From Hanleya hanleyi (Eukaryota; Mollusca; Polyplacophora; Lepidopleurida; Hanleyidae): a stretch of 64,000 nucleotides of DNA. The position numbers and the translations under genes are program-made. Where the stretch lies: positions 124,001 through 188,000 of the forward strand of contig JAVTVY010051524.1 in the NCBI GenBank assembly GCA_036873755.1. Direction: 5' to 3'. Under the pieces are notes generated by a model. That model saw only the letters and a list, made by a program, of their open reading frames with translations, did no database searches and was not told the origin of the DNA. This document shows, in pieces, positions 12,065 to 23,545 of the stretch. Each line of letters starts with the position of its first letter. The stretch's first letter is position 1.

Positions 12065-12530
12065 TAGCTAAGATTCATAGCGTCTCCCTTCCCTCAACGC
12101 TTTGCCGACGACAAATACATTTCCCTGTTGGTATTATTACCTTTGCGCCCTATTGGACATTCATTAACTTGAGAAAATGGCCCGCGATGAACACAAATAC
12201 CATAATCGATGTTGTGATCATCATCCCCTGTATACACGGGGTCTATTATGACGGAAATGCCCTTCTTCTTGACCCTCGATTTCAGGTGATTTTGAGGCTC
12301 CATAGGGATGATTTTAACGTCTGTAATTAATACATGACCGACGAAGGGCCATTTAGTCTGCCATTTCTGTATTTTTATTCATGGCGGCCCATTTTCTCAA
12401 GTTAATGAAGGTCCAATAGGGCGCAAAGGTAATAATAAGTGCGCCATGGAGATGTTCGAGTTACCACCAGGGAAATGTATTTGTCGTCGGCATAGCGTTG
12501 AGGGAAGGGAAACGCTATGAATCTTAGCTA
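12065..12530 (-). mobile_element. Mutator-like long-TIR MITE, copy 2 (inverted)
   Basis: Same element as 5007-5497 in the opposite orientation: the central ATGGAGCCTC lies on the minus strand at about 12,303. Termini TAGCTAAGATTCATAGCG and its complement are perfect. Perfect 9-bp target duplication CAATCAACC at 12,056-12,064 and 12,531-12,539 supports the Mutator superfamily. The left arm lacks about 30 bp present in the right arm. The short minus-strand ORF (12,094-12,303) corresponds to the ORF of copy 1 but is truncated, so coding is unlikely. Confidence 0.82.
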
Positions 12531-12539
12531 CAATCAACC

Positions 12540-12976
12540 CACAGGCCCGCAAAACAACTTCGTTCTCAATTCTGATTGGTCAGTCGCAGCTGATCAGTGT
12601 TCGACCTCCCTTGCCGGAGACGTGTCGCGGCTGACCAATCAGAATTGAGAACGAAGCCCGTCATAATCTCACTGTCCCCAGATGGATGGAGAGTTACGTT
12701 GGATTTTGAATCGCCCGACAAAGGTAAACAATTGCACAAATTTACTAATTTGACGACGGGAATATATAAAGTGATACTTGTAGAATATGCTGATGTATTT
12801 TGTTTGGCGGTAAACCGTTTATTTCTCGATTCACCCAAAGTGCGTTTCACACCTTGATGTGGATCTATATAAAGCATGGTGTTATCTATTGAGACCCCAT
12901 ATTTCGACACTTCTCCCTAGTACCACCGCCCACACCCCTCAAAACTCCCCTCAAAAAAATGTTTTGCGGGCCTGTG
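12540..12976. mobile_element. Longer hAT-like element with perfect 8-bp duplication
   Basis: 437 bp, termini CACAGGCCCGCAAAAC and GTTTTGCGGGCCTGTG, flanked by AATCAACC at 12,532-12,539 and 12,977-12,984. The right 120 bp match the arm of the 213-bp MITEs, but the left arm after the terminus is replaced by a separate hairpin (12,558-12,656) and about 200 bp of unrelated interior. The 86-codon ORF at 12,597-12,857 has no transposase signature. Confidence 0.82.
12558..12656. repeat. Nested hairpin, arms about 28 bp
   Basis: CTTCGTTCTCAATTCTGATT followed by GGTCAG pairs with CTGACC then AATCAGAATTGAGAACGAAG. The loop is about 45 bp. It sits just inside the left terminus of the hAT-like element and looks like a small foldback inserted there. 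Confidence 0.7.
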
Positions 12977-12984
12977 AATCAACC

Positions 12985-13744
12985 CTAAACATGTTAACTG
13001 GTAGTGTCACTGTCGATCAATTTGCACATGATAAGCGTCGGTATTTCGTTTGCTATAGGTACAGATAGATCTTTAATCGAAAGTTGGCAGGCTAACAAGT
13101 TATTTCAATCTTTTTTCGCATTTATGCCAAATCTATATACGCCAAAATCTATATATGTTATATCACTGAATAACAAATCACTACTGGACAAAAATATCTG
13201 TCGGTTTAAAGAAGAAGGCCATGCTCGCAACTTGCGCCTAACTTCTCGCATATACCGTACACGGCTTCATCGTATCATTGCAAGCCATATTACAAACGTC
13301 GTCATCTGCGCCGCACTTGTCAAACCGTCCTTTATGTCAAACATGCCACCATGGTCCATTGTTCCCATACTCAGACGGACCATTCTCGCATATGTCAACC
13401 TCAACTAACAAGGGCTCGTACGTGACTCGCACTGATTTTGGCAAAGGGCAACCTATTAAATCAACAACCTATTACAGTTAACTGCAGGTTCTGGGTCTGT
13501 GGCAAGCTACAACCGTTATTTCCGACCATTCTAACCCGTATGTGTAAAATTGTCGCATCTCACTATAATTTAGGAAAGTCTCTGTTTGTTTGGTTGTTTG
13601 TTAGTTTTGCGCCGAACATCGTGATCTCAATTCGAAAATGAAACTGACATAAGGAGACTCGGCGATTTCGAAGCCCCTAACGTCCAGCAAAAGAGTCAAT
13701 TGTGCAAAGGTATCTCGAAACCGCCAACAGACAGCGATCTATGG
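12985..13744. other. Low-copy region, unrecognised ORF of 134 codons
   Basis: Non-repetitive stretch between the transposon cluster and the 40-bp array. The longest ORF, 13,004-13,408 (+), has no recognisable domain, an ordinary amino-acid mix and no flanking exon evidence; overlapping ORFs of 67 codons in other frames weaken the case further. Not called as a gene. Confidence 0.4.
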
Positions 13745-15620
13745 TTTGTCCCATCACTTGACTGTAACATCAAGATCAACGTCATCACCTGACTGTGACA
13801 TCGCTTTAACCGCCATCACCTGATCCTGTAACATCATGATCATCGTTGTAACCCACATCACCCGACTGTAATGTCATGATCAGCGTTGTAACGCACATCA
13901 CATGACTGTAATGTCATGATCATCGTTGTAACCCACATCACCTGACTGTAATGTCATGATCATCGTTGTAACCCACATCACCTGACTGTAATGTCATGAT
14001 CATCGTTGTAACCCACATCACCTGACTGTAATGTCATGATCATCGTTGTAACCCACATCACCTGACTGTAATGTCATGATCATCGTTGTAACGCACATCA
14101 CCTGACTGTAATGTCATGATCATCGTCATGACATTACAGTCAGGTGATGACCCACATCACCTGACTGTAATGTCATGATCATCGTTGTAACCCACATCAC
14201 CTGACTGTAATGTCATGATCATCGTTGTAACCCACATCACCTGACTGTAATGTCATGATCATTGTTGTAACCCACATCACCTGACTGTAATGTCATTATC
14301 ATCGTTGTAACCCACATCACCTGACTGTAATGTCATGATCATCGTTGTAACCCACATCATCTGACAGTAATGTCATGATCATTGTTGTAACCCACATCAC
14401 CTAACTGTAATGTCATGATCATCGTTGTAACCCACATCACCTGACAGTAATGTCATGATCATTGTTGTAACCCACATCACCTGACTGTAATGTCATGATC
14501 ATTGTTGTAACCCACATCACCTGACTGTAATGTCATGATCATCGTTGTAACCCACATCACCTGACTGTAATGTCATGATCATTGTTGTAACCCACATCAC
14601 CTGACTGTAATGTCATGATCATCGTTGTAACCCACAGCACCTGACTGTAATGTCATGATCATCGTTGTAACCCCATCACCTGACTGTAATGTCATGATCA
14701 TCGTTGTAACCCACATCACCTGACTGTAATGTCATGATCATCGTTGTAACCCACAGCACCTGACTGTAATGTCATGATCATCGTTGTAACCCCATCACCT
14801 GACTGTAATGTCATGATCATCGTTGTAACCCACATCACCTGACTGTAATGTCATGATCATCGTTGTAACCCACAGCACCTGACTGTAATGTCATGATCAT
14901 CGTTGTAACCCCATCACCTGACTGTAATGTCATGATCATCGTTGTAACCCACATCACCTGACTGTAATGTCATGATCATCGTTGTAACCCACAGCACCTG
15001 ACTGTAATGTCATGATCATCGTTGTAACCCCATCACCTGACTGTAATGTCATGATCATCGTTGTAACCCACATCACCTGACTGTAATGTCATGATCATCG
15101 TTGTAACCCACAGCACCTGACTGTAATGTCATGATCATCGTTGTAACCCCATCACCTGACTGTAATGTCATGATCATCGTTGTAACCCACATCACCTGAC
15201 TGTAATGTCATGATCATCGTTGTAACCCACAGCACCTGACTGTAATGTCATGATCATCGTTGTAACCCCATCACCTGACTGTAATGTCATGATCATCGTT
15301 GTAACCCACATCACCTGACTGTAATGTCATGATCATCGTTGTAACCCACAGCACCTGACTGTAATGTCATGATCATCGTTGTAACCCCATCACCTGACTG
15401 TAATGTCATGATCATCGTTGTAACCCACATCACCTGACTGTAATGTCATGATCATCGTTGTAACCCACAGCACCTGACTGTAATGTCATGATCATCGTTG
15501 TAACCCCATCACCTGACTGTAATGTCATGATCATCGTTGTAACGCACATCACCTGACTGTAATGTCATGATCATCGTTGTAACCCCATCACCTGACTGTA
15601 ATGTCTGATCAACCCCATCA
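13745..15620 (-). repeat. 40-bp satellite with 119-bp higher-order unit
   Basis: About 46 tandem units with core CACCTGACTGTAATGTCATG. Up to 14,600 the period is 40 bp. From about 14,600 to 15,540 three variants alternate (CCCACATCACC, CCCACAGCACC, CCCCATCACC), giving a 40+40+39 = 119-bp unit repeated about eight times with almost no divergence, a sign of recent expansion. The reverse complement of the monomer matches the family to the right (16.5-21.5 kb), hence the minus orientation given here. Confidence 0.95.
14127..14149 (+). repeat. Micro-inversion of one satellite unit
   Basis: Inside the array a 23-bp piece (CATGACATTACAGTCAGGTG) is the reverse complement of its neighbours, making a local perfect hairpin with the adjoining units. 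It is the only inverted unit seen in the array. Confidence 0.85.
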
Positions 15621-15850
15621 CCTGACCATAATATCATGGTAACTCCACCTGAATCTAACATCATGGCAAACTCAACCTGATTGTAACATCACGGTAACCC
15701 TCACCTGACCGTAACATCATGATCAGCCTCATTAATTGATGGTAATATCTGTTTCCAACCCCCTCCTGACTGTAACATCACGGTAACCCTCACCTGACCG
15801 TAACATAATGATCAGCCTCATTAATTGAAGTTAATGCCTCTTTCAGGCAA
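15621..15850 (-). repeat. Diverged edge of the 40-bp array
   Basis: Shorter, divergent units such as CACCTGACCGTAACATCATG, with AACCCTCACC between them. These are the reverse complements of the 28-bp units right of 16.5 kb, and so link the two arrays as one family. Confidence 0.75.
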
Positions 15851-16323
15851 GGAGAAATTTCCAAATGAATGAACGGTAAGCACGATCTCTGGTGCCGGGA
15901 TGGTGCTGTAAATCTCCAGAACAGGCGGATACAATTAAGAAGAATCTCACAAGGAGAGAGGAAATAGCAACTGACATAGTTTTTACGAATAGCTCACATT
16001 CTAGACCGTGGTTCCATATGCTCTAGAAATGTATTTAAACAACCAAATATGGCGCTGGGCCAAAAAAAAAAAAAAAATGTACGAAGAACCATGCAAACGG
16101 ACTTCACCGTTAGAATAGAATACATGTTTATGTAGGTTGAATCTTAGAGCAGTCGTTTGGACCCCTGAGACTCAAGTAGACAGGGAAATTTCCTTATGTA
16201 CAGTCGGACTTTACATCACAATTTTACTAGACGGAATGCAGACTGGTTTTATTTAATATTTTACCAACTCTGCCATTCACGAGATATATATACCGTTGCC
16301 AAGACGACAAGTATGTAGGCGGC
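15851..16323. other. Unique spacer between inverted satellite arrays
   Basis: About 470 bp without satellite units, including a 16-bp A run near 16,062. The satellite family changes orientation across it. No gene or transposon termini recognised. Confidence 0.6.
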
Positions 16324-16517
16324 TACAACGATGATCAAACAGATGATGGCGATTACAACGATGATCAAACAGATGATGGCGATTACAACGATGATCAAAC
16401 AGATGATGGCGATTACAACGATGATCAAACAGATGATGGCGATTACAACGATGATCAAACAGATGATGGCGATTACAACGATGATCAAACAGATGATGGC
16501 GATTACAACGATGATCA
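16324..16517 (+). repeat. 30-bp tandem repeat, about 6.5 copies
   Basis: Identical 30-bp units with core ACGATGATCAAACAGATG. Being a multiple of three, the unit gives overlapping ORFs on both strands (for example MIKQMMAITT repeats), which are artefacts. TTACAACGATGATCA is shared with the reverse complement of the 40-bp unit, so this is a local amplification at the edge of the right-hand array. Confidence 0.93.
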
Positions 16518-19500
16518 TGATGCAACAGTCAGGCGATGACGATAATCTTGATGCTACATTCAGGTGATGGGGTTTACAACGATGTTACAGTCCGGTGGGG
16601 TTACCGTGGTGCTACAATCCCTTTGGAGTTGCCATCATCTTAGAGTCAGTTGGGGTTAACATGATGTTACATTCAGGTTGGGATTACCATGATATTACTG
16701 TCAGGTGGGGGTTACCATGATGTTAGAGCCGACTTGTAGTCTCATGATGTTACAGTCATGTAGGGGTAACCATGATGTTACAGTCATGCCGGGGTTACCA
16801 TGATCTTACATCGACGGGGTACCATGATGTTACAGTCAGGTGGGGTTACCATTGATATTACAGCCATGTATGGGTTACCATGATGTTACAGTCATGTGGG
16901 GTTACCATGATGTTACAGTCCTGTCGGGGTTACCCTGATGCCACAGTCATTTCGGGGTTACCATGATGTTACAGTTATGTGGGGTTACCATGATGTTACA
17001 GCCATGTGGGAGTTACCATTATGTTAGTCATTTGGGGTTACCATGATGTTGCAGTCATGCCGGGGTTACCATGATGTTACACTCAGGTGGGGGTTACCGT
17101 GATGTTAGAATCATGTCGAGGTTACCGTGATGTTACAGTCATGTCGGGGTGACCATGATGTTACAGTGTGTAGAGGTTACCATGATGTTATAGTCGACAT
17201 GTAGTACCATGATGTTACAGTCATGTGGGGGTTACCATGATGTTACAGTCGATTTGTAGTACCATGGTGTTACAGTCATGTCGGGGTTACCATGATGTTA
17301 CAGTCATGCGGGGGTTACCATGATGTTACAGTCGACTTTTGGTACCATGATGTAACAGTCATGTCGAGGTGACCATGATGTTACAGTCCCGTAGGGGTTA
17401 CCATGATGCTACAGTGGACATGGAGTACCACGATGTTACGCTCAGGTGAGGGTTACCATGATGTTACATTCATGTCGGTGTTACCATGATGTTACAGTAA
17501 TGCGGGGGATACCATGATGTTACATTCATGTCGGGGTTACCATGATGTTACAGTCATTTGAGGGCTACCATGATGTTACAGTCATGTGGGGGTTACCATG
17601 ATGTTACAGTGGAGTTGTAGCACCATGATGTTACAGTCATGTAGGGACTACCATGATGTTACATTCATTTGGGTGTTACCATGATGTTATAGTCGACTTG
17701 GGGTAACATGATGTTACAGTCATGTGGGGCTTGCCGTGATGTTATAGTCATGTAAGGGTTACCATTTTGTTACTGTAATGTCGGGGTTACCATGATGTTA
17801 CATTCGACTTGGGGTACCATGATGTTGCAGTTGACTTGGGGTACCATGATGTTATATTTAGGTGGGGTGATCATGATTTCACAGTCATATGATGGGGTCA
17901 CCATGTTATCGATGATGGGGGTCACCATGATGGTACAGTCAGGTGGGCATTACCGTGGGTTACAATAATAATACAGATTATGGAGGTTACCATGATGTTA
18001 CATTCGTGTCGGGTCGTCATGTTACAGTCATGTGGGGGTTACCGGGATGTTACAATCATGTCGGGGTTACCATGATGTTACAGTGATGTCGGGGTTACCA
18101 TGATGTCACAGCGATGTCGGGGTTACCATGATGTCACAGTGATGTCGGGGCTATTATGATGTTACAGTCATGTCTGGGTTACCATGATATTACAGTCATG
18201 TGGGGTTACCATATTATTCATGTCGGGGTTACCATGATGTCACAGTGATGTCGGGGTTACCATGATGTCACAGTGATGTCGGGGTTATCATGATGTTACA
18301 GTGATGTCGGGGTTACCATGATGTCACAGTTATGTCGGGGTTACCGTGATGTTACAATCATGCCGGGATTACCATGGTATTACAGTCATGTAAGGGTTGC
18401 CATGATGTTGCAGTCGACTAGGGGTACCACGATGCTACAGTCATGTGAGGGTTACGTGATGTTACAGTCGACTTGGGATACCATGATGTTACAGTCGACT
18501 TGGGGCACCATGATGTTACAGTCATGTGGAGGTTACCGTGATGTTATAGTCATATGTAGGGGTTACCATGATGTTACAGTTATGTCGGGGTTACCATGGT
18601 GTTACAGTCGACTTGGGATACCATGATGTTAAACTCCGGGTGGCCGGGTGCTGTACTGGCTGGGCTGATCAGTGTCCAGGGTAATAGGAACTGTGAGCAC
18701 TCTCGTGTTCTGGCACATGTAGACACCGTCGTGATATGACTGAAACAACGTTGAAAACGACGTTAAACCCTACTACTCACTCACTACTCAGTCATGTGGG
18801 GGTTACCATGATGTTACAGTCAACTTGGGGCACCATGATGTTACTGTCGTGTGGGGGGTACCGTGATGTTATAGTCATGTAGGGGTCACCATGATGTTAC
18901 ACTCAGATGATCACCATGTTGCCCATGGGGGTTACCATGATGTTACAGTCGACTTGTAGTACCATGATGTTACAGTCATGTCGGGGTTACCATGATGTTA
19001 CAGTCGTGTGGGAGTTACCATGATGTTACAGTCGACTTGTAGTACCATGATGTTACAGTCATGTCGGGGTTACCATGATGTTACAGTCATGTTGAGGTTA
19101 CCGTGATGTTACAGATGACGGGGTCACCATGATGTTACAGTCATGTTGGGGTTACCGTGGTGTTACAGTCGACTTGTGGTACCACGATGTTACAGTCATC
19201 TCAGGTTTTACCATGATGTTACAGTCATGTTGGGGTTACCGTGATGTTACAGATGACGGGGTCACCATGATGTTTCATTCAGATGATCACCATGTTGCCC
19301 ATGGGGGTTACCATAATATTACAGATTATGGAGGTTACCTTGATGTTACATTCATGTCGGGATTACCATGATGTTACAGTCATGTTGGGTTACCATGATG
19401 TTACAGTCGACTTGTAGTACCATGAAGTTACAGTCATATGGGGGTTAACATGGTGTTACAGTCATGTGGGGGTTACCATGATGTTACAGGCGACTTGTAG

Positions 19501-21545
19501 TACCATGAAGTTACAGTCATGTGGGGGACAACATGGTGTTACAGTCATGTGGGGGTTACCATGATGTTACAGTCGACTTGTAGTACCATGAAGTTACAGT
19601 CATGTGGGGGTTAACATGGTGTTACAGTCATGTGGGGGTTACCATGATGTTACAGGCGACTTGTAGTACCATGATGTTACAGTCCTGTGGGAGTTACTAT
19701 GGTGTTACAGTCGACTTGTAGTACCATGATGTTACAGTCATGTGGGGGTTACCTTGATATTATAGTCATGTAAAGGGTTACCATCTTGTTATTGTCATGT
19801 TGGGGTTATCATGATGTTACAGTCGACTTGGGGTACCATGATGTTACAGTCAACTTGGGATACCATGATGTTACATTTAGGTTGGGTGACCATGATGTCA
19901 CAGTCATATGATGGGGTTACCATGTTATCGATGATGGGGGTCACCATGATGGTATAGTCAGGTGGGCATTACCGTGATGTTACAGATGACGGGGTCACCA
20001 TGATGTTACAGTCATGTCGGGGTTACCATGATGTTACAGTCATGTTGGGGTTACCGTGATGTTACAGATGACGGGGTCACCATGATGTTACATTCAGATG
20101 ATCACCATGTTGCCCTTGGGGGTTACCATAATAGTACAGATTATGGAGGTTACCTTGATGTTACATTCATGTCGGGGTTACCATGATGTTACATTCATGT
20201 CGGGGTTACCATGATGTTACAGTCGACTTGTAGTACCATGAAGTTACAGTCATGTGGGGGTTAACATGGTGTTACAGTCATGTGGGGGTTACCGTGATGT
20301 TACAGGCGACTTGTAGTACCATGATGTTACAGTCATGTGTGGGTTACCATGATGTTACAGTCATGTGGGGGTTACCATGATGTTACATTCATGTCGGGTT
20401 ACCATGATGTTACAGTCGACTTGTAGTACCATGAAGTTACAGTCATGTGTGGGTTACCATGATGTTACATTCATGTCGGGGTTACCATGATGTTACATTC
20501 ATGTCGGGGTTACCATGATGTTACAGTCGGCTTGTAGTACCATGAAGTTACACTCAGGTGGGGGTTACCATGATGTTACATTCATGTCGGGGTTACCATG
20601 ATGTTACAGTCGACTTGTAGTACCATGAAGTTACAGTCATGTGGGGGTTAACATGGTGTTACAGTCATGTGGGGGTTACCGTGATGTTACAGGCGACTTG
20701 TAGTACCATGATGTTACAGTCATGTGTGGGTTACCATGATGTTACAGTCATGTGGGGGTTACCATGATGTTACAGTCATGTGGGGGTTACCATGATGTTA
20801 CATTCATATCGGGGTTACCATGATGTTACAGTCGACTTGTAGTACCATGAAGTTACAGTCATGTGTGGGTTACCATGATGTTACATTCATGTCGGGGTTA
20901 CCATGATGTTACATTCATATCGGGGTTACCATGATGTTACAGTCGGCTTGTAGTACCATTAAGTTACACTCAGGTGGGGGTTACCATGATGGTACAGTCA
21001 GGTGGGGGTTACCATGATGTTACAGTCGACTTGTAGTACCATAATGTTACAGTCATGTGTGGGTTACCATGATGTTACAGTCATGTGGGGGTTACCATGA
21101 TGTTACAGTCGACTTGTAGTACCATGATGTTACAGTCATGTGTGGGTTACCATGATGTTACAGTCATGTGGGGGTTACCATGATGTTACAGTGGACTTGT
21201 AGTACCATGATGTTACATTCATGTCGGGGTTACCATGATGCTACAGTCATGTGAAGGTTACCATGATGTTACAGTCGACTTGTAGTACCATGAAGTTACA
21301 CTCAGGTGGGGGTTACCATGATGGTACAGTCAGGTGGGCGTTATCGTGATGTTACATTCATGTCTGGGTTACCTTGATGTTACAGTCATGTCGTGGTTAC
21401 CACTTTGTTACATTCAGATGATGGGGGTTACCATGTTACAGATGATGGGGGTTACCATGTTACCGATGATGGGGGTTACCACGATGTAAGAGTCGGGTGG
21501 GAGTTATACCATGACGTTACATGTGGTGGGGGTTATCATGATGTT
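16518..21545 (+). repeat. 28-bp degenerate satellite, about 5 kb
   Basis: Roughly 175 units of 26-29 bp with core GGGTTACCATGATGTTACAG followed by TCATGTSGG or TCGACTTGTAGTACC variants. Divergence is moderate on the left; between 19.4 and 21.3 kb larger blocks (for example TAACATGGTGTTACAGTC followed by GGCGACTTGTAGTACC) recur nearly identically, indicating more recent higher-order duplication. A SINE interrupts it at 18.6-18.8 kb. ORFs here are short and incidental. Confidence 0.93.
18631..18788 (+). mobile_element. SINE insertion within the 28-bp satellite
   Basis: About 158 bp unlike the satellite. The 5' end (CCGGGTGGCCGGGTGCTG) resembles a tRNA-type A-box region, and the 3' end GTGATATGACTGAAACAACG then AACGACGTTAAACCC and CTCACTCACT is the gastropod SINE tail. 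Satellite units resume immediately after, so it inserted into an existing array. Confidence 0.72.
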
Positions 21546-22342
21546 ACAAGGATCACATTGCGAAGGATTTGTGATCGCATGTCCAACCAAATTTATAGCG
21601 AGTCTAACTTTTCGTTTTCTTGCTGACAATACTTGATGATTGTACAATTCAGGGCACAGAGACGCCACGAACATAAAATATATGGTACTTCAAAGCCATC
21701 AGATGCTTCTTGGCACCGTATCAAAACGAAATGTCACCTTCATTTAAAAAGGCGGTGGAGCGCCATTAATATAGTGGTCCATTATTTAGCGGCGGGGCGG
21801 GAGTACGAAACGTGCAGCGTACAAGATGATATATGATCATCAAGTCCTTTACGCACTCGCTGGCAAAAGAATATTTGCTGAAATTTTGTCAAAAGTTTTA
21901 CACTAACTTGATATACGGTATATAGATGTGTGGTTAAATTTGGTGACTAAGCCCTTAAATATTGATTGATTGCTCTATTGAATGTGTCATTTCAGTCTTA
22001 TAAATAATTTTTTTATAGGTTCGGGGCAAACACCATTGTTACCTTTATAAGTTCATAAAGTTATAGACATAATTTACAGCATTATAGTTTCTTCTTTTAT
22101 TGTCTGCGATCGATTTTAAAATCATGATATATGGTACTTTTGTTATTGGTTTTGACGTATATATGTTTATTTTCGACAGGTGCATTATGAATCTGAATTT
22201 ACCTGTGTAGATTTGTAAAATATATATGATACAATTATTCGCATTTAAAATTTCTGAATTCTGTTTAAAGAATAACACATAATATGACCGCATTCAAGCT
22301 GTCCACATGAACAGCTAAAATAAAAGCGTGGCTGGGAAATCT
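21546..22342. other. AT-rich low-copy region, no gene seen
   Basis: Follows the satellite edge. ORFs of 67-82 codons on both strands show no domain. No repeat structure seen until the foldback at 22,349. Confidence 0.4.
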
Positions 22343-22348
22343 CCAGTC

Positions 22349-22832
22349 TACGGAGCCGTGGAGGGGACATAGTTAATATTTTTTTAATTTCCCCCGAGAT
22401 AATAACTAGGGGAAAATTCACCATTGGTCAATTATCTCGGGGGAAAATAATTTGCCCCGAGATAATTATCTAGGGGTAAATTCGCCATTGGTCAATTATC
22501 TCGGGGAAAATTAATTTTCCTCGAGATAATATCCCCCGAGATAATTATCTAGGGGGAAATTCGCGATTGGTCAGTTATCTCGGGTGAAATTATCTCGGGG
22601 TAAATTATTTTCCCCCGAGATGATTGACCAATGGCGAATTTCTCCCTAGATAATTATCTCGGGGGATATTATCTCGGGGAAAGTTAATTTCCCCCGAGAT
22701 AATTTCACCCGAGATAATTGACCAATCGCGAATTTCCCCCCAGATAATTTTGACCAATGGCGAATTTTCCCCTAGTTATTATCTCGGGGGAAATTAAAAA
22801 AATATTGACTATGTCCCCTCCACGGCTCCGTA
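22349..22832. mobile_element. TAYGG foldback element A (TCTCGGGG motif)
   Basis: 484-bp inverted-repeat element. Termini are perfect: TACGGAGCCGTGGAGGGG with ACATAGT, and the reverse complement at the right. It is flanked by CCAGTC at 22,343-22,348 and 22,833-22,838 (6-bp target duplication). The arms consist of repeated palindromic blocks (CCCCGAGATAATTATCTMGG) separated by CCATTGGTCAA or CGATTGGTCA. Almost no loop and no coding capacity. Terminal sequence, duplication length and architecture match the elements at 32,921 and 38,681. Confidence 0.85.
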
Positions 22833-22868
22833 CCAGTCAGCATATTTGTCTGTGGGGTCATACGACTA

Positions 22869-23364
22869 AGCCGGTGTGGAGGCTAAGATTGTCCGTGGGC
22901 TACGAGTGTCCGTCTCCTATCTCATCCTCCCCACAGCGCATGCTCCATTTCACAGGCTCATTTATCATCCCTGCCTCCAATAGCGGAAGCAGACCTTTAC
23001 TACGTTGCTATGACGAAGAGGGGGAAACCCACGTACGCACGGTTCAGTTTGAATTCGGCCGAGCGAACTACGTTTCATATGCTCTCTCCAGACTTGAAAA
23101 GTAATCGAAATGTTCGGCAAACATCTATTTTACTATATATGATGTCACTTCCGGCGATGTGCGCGCGGCCCGGAATCCTGTCCAAAAATCTGACTGGTGA
23201 CTGGGGCGAGCGAGACCCCAGCGAGGTGGTTGCTCCTATCTTCTAACCCAGGTAGGACACTTTTCTCCACATTGGGGACAAGTGTCCGTCCTTGGTTGCA
23301 ATAGAAAAGGATATGAAAACAGAAACTAATCACCAGGACATTCTTATCCACCACATCGGCAAAC
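22869..23364. mobile_element. CCGGTGTGG-ended TIR element, copy 2
   Basis: Left end AAGCCGGTGTGGAGGCTAAG, right end GGACATTCTTATCCACCACA then TCGGC: the same termini as 5524-6244. The shared interior is at 23,237-23,310 (GGGACAAGTGTCCGTCC, TTGGTTGCAATAGAAA). Compared with the first copy it carries a roughly 310-bp insertion (22,923-23,232). No transposase. Confidence 0.65.
22923..23232. mobile_element. Insertion with 9-bp direct repeats inside TIR element
   Basis: CTCCTATCT occurs at 22,914-22,922 and 23,233-23,241, bracketing 310 bp absent from copy 1, which has a single CCCTATCTTGTAACCC at this place and so serves as an empty site. No clear terminal inverted repeat was recognised in the insert, so its class is open. 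The ORFs crossing its borders (22,757-23,104; 23,010-23,246) are artefacts. Confidence 0.6.
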
Positions 23365-23429
23365 CTTTACACCGCGGTGGAAGCGTATCGCTGGTGATCG
23401 CTAGCCTCGCAACGCTCAACCGGTACCAG

Positions 23430-23545
23430 TTCGAGCTCAGCTGGTGCATGTGTGAAAGTTTGCCAGTTACTTGCCGACGAGCGGCGGATCTCTCCGGGTA
23501 CTCCCGCTTCATCACCATCCAAACTGGCTGTCACCATAGTGAAAT
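23430..23545 (+). mobile_element. SINE conserved domain, fragment (+)
   Basis: GCTGGTGCATGTGTGAAAG, TTTGCCAGTTACTTGCC, CTCCGGGTACTCCCG and CCAAACTGGCTGTCACCAT are in the order found in a widespread mollusc SINE. A second copy lies on the minus strand at 26,535-26,650. No Pol III promoter identified upstream. Confidence 0.6.

Noticed and set aside
13004..13408. 134-codon ORF in low-copy DNA
   Set aside because: No domain, overlapped by two other-frame ORFs, no splice or promoter context.
16261..16567. Overlapping ORFs of 78-85 codons on both strands in the 30-bp repeat
   Set aside because: All are read-through of a stop-free 30-bp unit; the peptides are pure repeats without unique sequence.
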